Source: a virus
Virus record (IMG/VR): IMGVR_UViG_3300031840_000649
Span: 1-24,968 of that record
Strand: one strand, 5' to 3'
DNA: 24,968 nt
Positions within the stretch are counted from its first letter, which is position 1. Each line of letters starts with the position of its first letter. Both the position numbers and the translations under genes were made by a program. Shown here piece by piece: positions 18,666 through 24,968 of this stretch. The notes below the pieces were generated by a model that made no database searches, had not been told where the DNA came from, and saw nothing but the letters and a program-made list of their open reading frames with translations.

Positions 18666-21101
18666 ATGAGTGACACGCCGGGCCTTTCCGTCCCGCTTCA
18701 GATACCACTTTCGAAGTTCGAAAAGCAGCTGGCCAAGGCCGAAGCTGCAGCGGTGAAGCGCGCCCAGAACATCGAACGCAAGTTCAATGAGGCGAACGGG
18801 CGTTCCGGTCAGGCGCTGACGAAATCGGCGGCTGCATCGGCGCAGGTATTCGAACGGGCCATCCAGAAGGAAACCCGCGCGTTCCAGCAGCTGAAGGCGT
18901 CGGTTGATCCGGCCTATGCGGCGCAGCGCCGGTATGAAGCAGCGGTGCGTCAGGTGGAAGCTGCGGTGCGCATGGGGGCGGTCAGTCAGAAAGAAGCGAA
19001 CGCGGTTCTGGCGCAAGCAAAGGCCGCGCATTTGGGGGCGGCGACGGCTGCGACTACTGCGGCTGCGCAGGCGACAGGGTTCTTCAAGGTTTCCGGCGCG
19101 GGCCGGTTCGTGATCCAGAACACGTCGAACCAGATTGGCGATATGGCGGTTCAGCTGCAGATGGGCACCGACCCAATGCGCGTGATGGCGCAGCAGTTGC
19201 CACAGGTGTTCGGTGGATTTGGTGCCCTTGGCGGCGTTCTTGGAACCGTCGCGCCGTTGCTAGGCACCATCGCGGCTATCGGCTTCCCGGTGGCTGCGGT
19301 GCTGTTGGCGCAGGGCAACAATGCCGAAGACAGCGCCGAAAAGATCAAGGATTTCGCGGATGCTTGGGACAAGGCTGAAGCAGCCATCAACCGGGCGAAT
19401 TCTGCGGTCAGCAGGGCGGCGGCTGGTGATCTGGACTCGCTGCGCGAAGCCTATGGCGAAGTGAATGCGGAAATCCAAAACCTGATCGAAACGCTTGCAC
19501 GGCTGGAACTGGAAAAAGCACTGGTCGCCACGAATGCGGCTGTCGACCAGTTCTTCACAGAGAATACGCAGGTCGAACAGCTGTTTCAGGCGCTGGAAGA
19601 TCGGCAGGCATCCATGGCCGATTTGAGCCGTGAAATCGCTGCAATGGAAGATCAGCAGCAGTGGGCGACATATGTCCCGCCTGAAAACGCCCGAATTCTG
19701 GAAGAGATGCGCGCCGATCTGGAAGCTATGGAGCGCATGGAAGGGATTTCGGAAGACTTTTCTGTCGATCCATCTGCGCTGAACAGCATCCGCGATGCGC
19801 GTGACGCGCTGCAACAGGCCAGTGAAAGCGGCAACATGGAAGCCATGGTCGATGCCATCGCCAACATGCGGGCGGTGCTTGCGACCATCCCTGACGGGCC
19901 GCTGGCGGAAATGGGGGATGAATTGGCGCTGGCCGAAGACCTGCTGCGCCGTGCGCTGGCGCAATCTGAGCGGCTGGAAACATCGGCAGGTGGTATCAGT
20001 TTCGACGGCGCTGCAGCATCGGCATCGCGCATGGCCGATGAAATCAATCGGGCTGTAGATGCGATGTATGACCTGCGGGCACAAGGCATCGCCAGCCTTG
20101 AGGCTGCGCGCATCCGCTATGAATACCGCGATGACCCGGTCGGGCGAGCCGGTGCCCTTGCGGGTGCAGAGTTCGACCGGGAAACGGCGGCATTGCGCGA
20201 AGCCGGGTTCGATCATGCGGGCGAAGAGCTTTTCTATAATCAACAGCGGCAAGCGCGGATCGATGAAGCCCGCGAAATTGCCCGCCTGACGGAAGCCAGT
20301 AGGCCGTCGCGCCGTTCTTCCGGGGGTGGTCGCAGGTCCGGCGGTTCGCGTTCTTCGCGCGAGGAATTCGACCTGTTTGCGAATTCGGAACAGGAAATCA
20401 CCGCGCTGGAACGGCAGATCGAAATGGTTGGCAAGTCGCGCCGGGAAATCGTCGCCCTGACAGCGAAGTATGAATTGTTAGATGAAGCCCGTGAGCGCGG
20501 GATCGATCTGAATCAGCGGTCAACCGAAACAGGCCGGACGTTGCGCGAAGAAATCGACGCGCAGGCCGAAGCCATCGCTAATCTGACGATTGAGGCGGAA
20601 CAATACGCGGCGCAGGCCGACTTCATGGCTGATCTGAATCAGGATCTGAAAGACGGCCTGATCGACGCCATCATCGAAGGCAAGAATTTCGGTGAAGTGC
20701 TGGAAAACGTCGCCAAGCAGCTGGCCAAAGCGGCATTGCAGGCTGCGCTGTTCGGTGACGGGCCGTTGGCCGGATTGTTCGGCGGCGGCGGTCTTCTGGG
20801 TGGTCTCTTTGGCGGTGGTGGTCTTGGGTTCTTTGCCCGTGGCACCGACTACGCGCCGGGCGGTGCGGCTATTGTCGGGGAAGAGGGGCCGGAACTGGTG
20901 CATCTGCCGCGCGGGTCCAAGGTCATTCCGAACCACAAGCTTGGTCAGGGTGGTGGCCGGTCGCAGGTCGATGTCTTTGTCCATCCAAGCGGCGAATTCG
21001 ACACGCGGGTTCAGCAGATCAGTGGCGACGTGGCGGTGAATGTGTCCGGCCAGATGATTTCGGAAAACAACCGCCAAGTTTCACAAATGCAGCGCAGGTG
21101 A
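18666..21101 (+). CDS. tape measure protein, 811 aa
   Basis: Determines tail length and fills the tail tube. Start at the ATG at 18666; a TTG two codons upstream is not used. The N-terminal region (about 20-130) is Ala/Lys/Glu-rich coiled coil. At about 145-220 it has 'NQIGDMAVQLQMGTDPMRVMAQQLPQVFGGFG' and a hydrophobic stretch 'VLGTVAPLLGTIAAIGFPVAAVLLA', a potential membrane-piercing part. Long coiled coils follow (about 230-500). An Arg/Ser/Gly-rich linker at about 545-565 is followed by more helices. The C-terminus has a Gly-rich run and the 'FFARGTDYAPGGAAIVGEEGPELVHLPRGSKVIPN' block, typical of short tape measures. Confidence 0.93.
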   Translation: MSDTPGLSVPLQIPLSKFEKQLAKAEAAAVKRAQNIERKFNEANGRSGQALTKSAAASAQVFERAIQKETRAFQQLKASVDPAYAAQRRYEAAVRQVEAAVRMGAVSQKEANAVLAQAKAAHLGAATAATTAAAQATGFFKVSGAGRFVIQNTSNQIGDMAVQLQMGTDPMRVMAQQLPQVFGGFGALGGVLGTVAPLLGTIAAIGFPVAAVLLAQGNNAEDSAEKIKDFADAWDKAEAAINRANSAVSRAAAGDLDSLREAYGEVNAEIQNLIETLARLELEKALVATNAAVDQFFTENTQVEQLFQALEDRQASMADLSREIAAMEDQQQWATYVPPENARILEEMRADLEAMERMEGISEDFSVDPSALNSIRDARDALQQASESGNMEAMVDAIANMRAVLATIPDGPLAEMGDELALAEDLLRRALAQSERLETSAGGISFDGAAASASRMADEINRAVDAMYDLRAQGIASLEAARIRYEYRDDPVGRAGALAGAEFDRETAALREAGFDHAGEELFYNQQRQARIDEAREIARLTEASRPSRRSSGGGRRSGGSRSSREEFDLFANSEQEITALERQIEMVGKSRREIVALTAKYELLDEARERGIDLNQRSTETGRTLREEIDAQAEAIANLTIEAEQYAAQADFMADLNQDLKDGLIDAIIEGKNFGEVLENVAKQLAKAALQAALFGDGPLAGLFGGGGLLGGLFGGGGLGFFARGTDYAPGGAAIVGEEGPELVHLPRGSKVIPNHKLGQGGGRSQVDVFVHPSGEFDTRVQQISGDVAVNVSGQMISENNRQVSQMQRR

Positions 21102-21104
21102 CCC

Positions 21105-21815
21105 ATGGCCACAGTGATTGACATCGACGCAAACTTGCTGCGCCGCGCCCATGAAAATTTCTGGCTGGATCTGGATGACGTGTCTCCCGGACCCGGTCTT
21201 GATGGTCGGGAACAGGTGCTGTTCACCGAAAACCGCCGCTGGATTGGTCGGTTGGATTTCGTGCGCATGCGCCCGGCAGCACTTAGTCAAGCTGTGGTGA
21301 TCGGTGACCGTCTGCGAGGTCGCGCGAACATCTTGCGCATCACGCTCTGCAACCACCGCACTGCGCGCTATCTGGGTGATGAAACAGCCTTTTATGAATC
21401 GGTTGGTGTGCCTGCCGATGACATCGCGCGGGGGCACATCTTGTTCAGCGATGGTGCGTCCTTTGATGATGGTGCGGGCTTCGCCTTGCCGGACCACGAT
21501 GAACCAACTGTCGTGGCGGATGTGGCTGCAGGTGTGTCAGCCATTCAGATGGACGGCTATCTGGGTAGAAACATTGCCGTTGGGGCGTTCTTTTCGATCA
21601 ATGACTTCCTGTATCGGGTCGAGGCAAACACCGATGGCGCGGTCACCTTCAACCCGCCGTTGCGGCAGGCTGTGACGGCTGGCGCGCAGGTGGATGTCAC
21701 CTATCCCAAGGTTCAGGTGCGGCTGCAGGACAAGGCCGACTGGCGTCCCTTCTGTGAGTATTTCCGCAACGGTCAGCCGATGACCGTCAACGTGATTGAG
21801 GCGTTCGACCGATGA
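21105..21815 (+). CDS. distal tail protein, 236 aa, function not established
   Basis: Begins three bases after the tape measure stop, a position usually occupied by distal tail or baseplate genes. It appears beta-rich, with repeating 'ADVAAGVSAIQMDGYLGRNIAVGAFFSINDFLYRVEANTDGAVTFNPPLRQAVTAGAQVDVTYPKVQVRLQDK' near the C-terminus. The 'VTFNPPLRxAVxxGAxV' strand block occurs in other phage tail proteins that cover tail-tip rings. It may be the distal tail protein (Dit-like), but I see no decisive motif. Four bases overlap the next gene. Confidence 0.82.
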   Translation: MATVIDIDANLLRRAHENFWLDLDDVSPGPGLDGREQVLFTENRRWIGRLDFVRMRPAALSQAVVIGDRLRGRANILRITLCNHRTARYLGDETAFYESVGVPADDIARGHILFSDGASFDDGAGFALPDHDEPTVVADVAAGVSAIQMDGYLGRNIAVGAFFSINDFLYRVEANTDGAVTFNPPLRQAVTAGAQVDVTYPKVQVRLQDKADWRPFCEYFRNGQPMTVNVIEAFDR

Positions 21816-22432
21816 TCGAATTTCTGCAGGCGCAGCCGGAAGAATACCGCGATCAGGTGATGGAACTGTTGGGGCGTGGCGCGGTGCAGATGGCGGTTAT
21901 GCTGCATCTGGATTTTGCAACTGACCCGGTCTGGCTGAGTAACCGGAACATTCCGTTCACCGATCTGAAATGGGGGCACACTTGGGGTGCTGGCGGCGGA
22001 TTGCTGGTCGGCCTACCGGAAGTGAGCGGTGGCGACAACCAGCTGGCCCCGTTCCATGAATATCGACTTGGCATGCCGAACGAATGGATCGATGCGGAAA
22101 ACTGGGCCGCTGATCTGGTCGAAATGGTTGGCAATGTCGCGGAATACCGGGGCCGTGATTCCGGCCTATATGGTCAGCTGTTCGACCCTGACAGCAATCA
22201 GCCCGTGGGGCATCCTTTTGCCTTCGACATTGGCATCATGGACCGCATGACCGTTTCCTTTCCGCGCGGCGGTGCCATCGTTAGCCTGACCACGGAAAGC
22301 TTCATGGCCCGCAAGGGTGTGCCGGTCTACGGCATGCAAACCTATTTCGACCAGAAGCGCCGCTATCCGACTGATGAAGGTCTGCAATTTGTCACCGAAG
22401 CGGGCAAGCTGATCACTTGGACGGATTGGTAA
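21812..22432 (+). CDS. tail tip protein, 206 aa, function not established
   Basis: Overlaps the preceding gene by four bases (ATGA). It starts with a helix 'EFLQAQPEEYRDQVMELLGRGAVQMAVMLHLDFATDPVWLSNRNIPF', continues through mixed strands, and ends with 'MQTYFDQKRRYPTDEGLQFVTEAGKLITWTDW'. The ending 'RRxPTDxGLxFV' is seen in distal tail proteins of other Rhodobacterales siphophages. The position between the 236-aa tail protein and the NlpC-like gene suggests a hub or baseplate part. No enzyme motif is present. Confidence 0.85.
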   Translation: MIEFLQAQPEEYRDQVMELLGRGAVQMAVMLHLDFATDPVWLSNRNIPFTDLKWGHTWGAGGGLLVGLPEVSGGDNQLAPFHEYRLGMPNEWIDAENWAADLVEMVGNVAEYRGRDSGLYGQLFDPDSNQPVGHPFAFDIGIMDRMTVSFPRGGAIVSLTTESFMARKGVPVYGMQTYFDQKRRYPTDEGLQFVTEAGKLITWTDW

Positions 22433-22433
22433 C

Positions 22434-22814
22434 ATGCTGGCCGATTTCATCGAAAAGACCCGCTCTGAACCGTTCGAGTGGGGCCAGAACGATTGTGCGC
22501 TTTGGTGCGCATCTGCTGTGGCGCATGAAACCGGGTTCGACCCGGCGGAAGACCTGCGCGGCACCTATGCAAGCCGGTTCGAGTGCCGCCAGATCATCAT
22601 GGCTGCAGGTGGACTTGTGCCGCTGATAGCGCCCCGCATGGCGTGGCGCGGTATGTCGGATTTGGATGGCGACGGGGTTGCAATCCTGACGCTGGACAAG
22701 CGCCAGCTGTGCGGCCTGATCTTGGATGGTCGCGCGGTGGTCAAGATGGAAAGCGGCCTTCGGGTCGCGGATGATTTCAAGGTTCTTCGGGGGTGGTCAT
22801 GGCGCAGGCTCTAG
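22434..22814 (+). CDS. NlpC/P60-like tail protein, DUF6950 type, 126 aa
   Basis: Begins two bases after the previous stop. 'FEWGQNDCALWCASAVAHETGFDPAEDLRGTYASRFECRQIIMAAGGLVPL' holds the 'NDC' motif of NlpC/P60-like proteins with Cys21 as the nucleophile position, followed by 'DGDGVAILTL'. A catalytic His expected after the Cys helix is not obvious, so peptidase activity is doubtful and a structural role in the tail tip is possible. This family lies next to the J-like protein in many siphophages. Its stop overlaps the start of the next gene by 16 bases. Confidence 0.82.
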   Translation: MLADFIEKTRSEPFEWGQNDCALWCASAVAHETGFDPAEDLRGTYASRFECRQIIMAAGGLVPLIAPRMAWRGMSDLDGDGVAILTLDKRQLCGLILDGRAVVKMESGLRVADDFKVLRGWSWRRL

Positions 22815-24838
22815 CATTTGTCCTGCCCGGCGTGTTCGCTACAGGCGGCACTGTCGCACTGTTTTCAGCGGCGGGCACCCTGACGCTGGCCGGGATCGCC
22901 GTGAACATTGGTGGCGCGCTGCTGCTGTCTTCGCTGACCCGCCCTGATGTTCCAGAAGCGGCAACGCCTGACAACATTCAGACCAACAGCAAAAACGCTG
23001 CAGGGCCGCGCATCCGGCACTATGGTCTGGTGAAGGTTGGTGGCAATGTCGTTTTCCACCGGGCGCGCGAAGGGAAGTCCTATCGCGTCATCGTGCATGG
23101 GCATGGTGAAATTTCGAACATCCTGAACCGCTATTTGAACAATGATTCTGTGGCCATAGACGGCAGCGGATTTGTGACCGATGCCCAGTATCAGTATGGC
23201 GGTCGGTCGCGGGTCCAGCTGTTCGAGCGCACGGGCTTGGTGCCGGAAACCCATTATTCGCAGATCACAGCGGTCTGGGATGAATGGACATCGGCGCATC
23301 GTCTGGATGGACTTTGGTCCAGTCTGATCATCAGCGAAAGCGTTCCGCCAGAAGAATATCGCGCAATGTATCCGAAAAATGAACCGGATCTGGCCGTTCT
23401 GGCGGAAACCACAAAATGCCTTGATCCGCGCACCGGGTTGACGGTGTTTACCGAAAACATGGCGCTTGCGATCCGGGATTATGTGGCGTCTGCTGACGGC
23501 TTCAATCGGCCCAATGCCTTCGACAGGCAGGATATTGCCGATCAGGCCGACATCTGTGACCGCGATGTGGCCTTGGCTGCAGGCGGAACCGAAAAGTTGT
23601 ATCGCATCAGCGGGTCTTATCTGTTGAACGAAAAGCCGCAGAACGTGCTGGGGCGGATGTTGCAGGCTTGTGCCGGTCGCATTCGGTTGAAGCCATCCGG
23701 CAAGGTGGGACTGAAGGTCGGCGCTTGGCTTGACCCGGAATTCACGCTGACCTATGGCGATATTCTGGAAGTGCAGGAAGTCAACAGCGGGCCGGATTTG
23801 CTGGACCGCTACAATGAACTGCCCGCGCGCTTCAACAGCCATGATCTGGGTCATATAGAAGTCGATGCCGAACCATGGCAGGACACGACTCGCGTTGCGG
23901 AAGATGGCGAGGTTCTGACCGGGCCGGACAAAAGCTTGCTGATGTGCCCGTCGCACCGTCAGGCGCGGCAGGTCATGAAAATCCACATGGAGCGTGACAA
24001 CCCGAAACAGGAAGTCACGCTGCTGTGCAAGCCCAAGGCGCTGCCAGCGATCTATGAAGACACCATCGCGCTGAACGCGCCGCAGCTGGCATTGGTCGGG
24101 AACTATGAGGTTGCGCGGCATGCCCTGAGTTTTGAAAAGGGGCTGCTGAAGGCGGTCGGACTGACGCTTCGAAAGGTCGATTCCGCAGCCTTCACCTTGG
24201 CGCTGGCCGAACAGGGATCTGTGCAGCAACTGCCCGAACCGGACACGCCCGCCGGGGTGCCGCTGCCGCAGAACGTCACGGCTGCTGCTGCTGGCATCCA
24301 GACCGCCACAAACACCTTTGTCGCGGGCATTGCTGTTGGCTGGCAAGCGCCGCCCAGTGATGCGCTGTCACCGCTGCTGAAGGTCACCAAAACGGGCGAA
24401 GGCAACTGGCAGGATGTGTCGGTGGGCACCGGGGCGACATCGGTGACCATTCCGGGCCTGATCGACGGTCAGGGTTATGATGTGTCGCTGGCCTTCGTCA
24501 CGCCGGGTGGTGTGGTGGGGGATGCCGTCACCATCACGAATGTGGTTGCGGCGGCAGTGACCGATCCACCTGCTGCGCCGACCAATCTGGTGGTGTCTGA
24601 TGCAGGCGGTAGCACGGCGCTGGTCGAGATGACCGCGTCGATCAGCAATAGCCTGTGGAAGACGGAAATCTACCGCGATGCGGTTCTGGTTGGCGTGGTC
24701 TACGCCGGGCCGGGATCTGAAATCGCGTTTATCGACAACAGCGGTGCAGGCACCTTCGACTGGACTGCCCGGTCAGTGAACGTGTCGAACATCAATTCAA
24801 CCAGCGATGCCGGGCCAGTGACCGAAACCATCGCGTGA
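22799..24838 (+). CDS. tail tip (J-like) protein with fibronectin III domains, 679 aa
   Basis: Start set at the ATG at 22799; a GTG two codons earlier is possible. The N-terminus (about 1-45) is strongly hydrophobic and could insert in a membrane. The middle region has 'LYRISGSYLLNEKPQNVLGRMLQACAGRIRLKPSGKVGLKVGAWLDPEFTLTYGDILEVQEV', as in lambda J-type central tail proteins. The C-terminus has two fibronectin III-like modules at about 495-590 and 591-679, with 'PxxVTAAA...' and 'PAAPTNLVVS' starts. It is shorter than lambda J. It forms the tail tip that contacts the receptor and carries the fibre. Confidence 0.9.
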   Translation: MAQALAFVLPGVFATGGTVALFSAAGTLTLAGIAVNIGGALLLSSLTRPDVPEAATPDNIQTNSKNAAGPRIRHYGLVKVGGNVVFHRAREGKSYRVIVHGHGEISNILNRYLNNDSVAIDGSGFVTDAQYQYGGRSRVQLFERTGLVPETHYSQITAVWDEWTSAHRLDGLWSSLIISESVPPEEYRAMYPKNEPDLAVLAETTKCLDPRTGLTVFTENMALAIRDYVASADGFNRPNAFDRQDIADQADICDRDVALAAGGTEKLYRISGSYLLNEKPQNVLGRMLQACAGRIRLKPSGKVGLKVGAWLDPEFTLTYGDILEVQEVNSGPDLLDRYNELPARFNSHDLGHIEVDAEPWQDTTRVAEDGEVLTGPDKSLLMCPSHRQARQVMKIHMERDNPKQEVTLLCKPKALPAIYEDTIALNAPQLALVGNYEVARHALSFEKGLLKAVGLTLRKVDSAAFTLALAEQGSVQQLPEPDTPAGVPLPQNVTAAAAGIQTATNTFVAGIAVGWQAPPSDALSPLLKVTKTGEGNWQDVSVGTGATSVTIPGLIDGQGYDVSLAFVTPGGVVGDAVTITNVVAAAVTDPPAAPTNLVVSDAGGSTALVEMTASISNSLWKTEIYRDAVLVGVVYAGPGSEIAFIDNSGAGTFDWTARSVNVSNINSTSDAGPVTETIA

Positions 24839-24864
24839 TCATCTGAAAATCGAGAGGTAAGAGA

Positions 24865-24968
24865 ATGACCTATCCACATGATGGGGCTGGCCAGATTTGG
24901 CGTGATGGCGTTGGCGGGGCGCACAACCCCGTGAAGCAGGAAATTCGAGATTGGGGCGAAAGGGTCGA
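24865..24968 (+). CDS. start of a tail fibre or receptor-binding protein, partial
   Basis: Begins at the ATG at 24865 with GAGAGG upstream and runs off the window after 34 codons. The N-terminus 'TYPHDGAGQIWRDGVGGAHNPVKQEIRDWGERV' includes 'NPVKQEIRDWG', a short adaptor-type motif often found at the start of fibre or tailspike proteins in alphaproteobacterial phages. It sits directly after the tip protein, where receptor-binding proteins normally are. The enzymatic or sugar-binding part, if any, lies outside the window. Confidence 0.7.
   Translation, partial: MTYPHDGAGQIWRDGVGGAHNPVKQEIRDWGERV

Noticed and set aside
22865-24346. A 493-codon antisense frame over the tail tip gene
   Set aside because: It is a shadow of the J-like protein gene, without a recognisable domain or ribosome binding site.

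Overview
The window is about 25 kb of a temperate, HK97-type siphovirus, most likely an integrated prophage or its phage genome, from a GC-rich alphaproteobacterium. The host is probably a member of the Rhodobacterales. I infer that from codon use and from recognised small-protein families, not from a host gene, because none is present. No rRNA, tRNA, CRISPR array or insertion sequence was seen, and no integrase or attachment site falls inside the window.

Layout. (1) Positions 1-1668: a leftward operon of six tiny genes plus the first four codons of a seventh. The six are joined by start/stop overlaps and three junctions are 1-4 bp. It is driven by a predicted promoter at 1696-1723 whose spacer is filled by an 18-bp palindromic operator, with a second operator just upstream. 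(2) Positions 1762-3130: the immunity/control region. It holds a zinc-ribbon + YbjQ-domain gene, a short XRE repressor with no self-cleavage peptidase domain, a 41-bp nested operator dyad overlapping the rightward promoter, and a small Cro-like gene. (3) Positions 3130-7117: an early rightward operon of nine genes with 1-14 bp overlaps. It encodes a putative CII-like regulator, an HD-domain hydrolase, several small unknown proteins, a four-repeat DNA-binding protein, a beta-class DNA methyltransferase, a zinc-finger protein and a DUF1376-like replication-type protein. (4) Positions 7118-7352: a non-coding, AT-rich segment with four inverted repeats and a perfect DnaA box, a candidate replication origin. 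(5) Positions 7353-8856: two unknown genes, then a predicted promoter followed about 12 bp after its start site by an intrinsic terminator, like the lambda pR'/tR' late switch. (6) Positions 8857-24968: the late operon. It runs HNH nuclease, small and large terminase, portal, ClpP-like protease, major capsid protein, a coiled-coil protein, four head-tail connector or tail-completion proteins, a small unknown, tail tube, two tail-assembly chaperone ORFs, tape measure, three distal tail proteins, the J-like tip protein with fibronectin III modules, and the start of a receptor-binding or fibre protein.

How it works together. In the lysogen the XRE repressor should hold the rightward promoter off. 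On induction the rightward early operon supplies regulators, nucleotide-pool and DNA-modification functions and replication. A Q-like factor, for which the 252-residue gene at 7931 is the best positional candidate, could then let transcription pass the terminator at 8793 into the packaging and structural genes. Intrinsic-terminator hairpins sit directly before the major capsid and tail-tube genes, which suggests a transcript-level way of tuning the most abundant proteins.

The parts most worth following up are the dual operator systems, the YbjQ/zinc-ribbon gene in the immunity region, the four-fold NUMOD-like repeat protein, the candidate origin and the late promoter-terminator switch.
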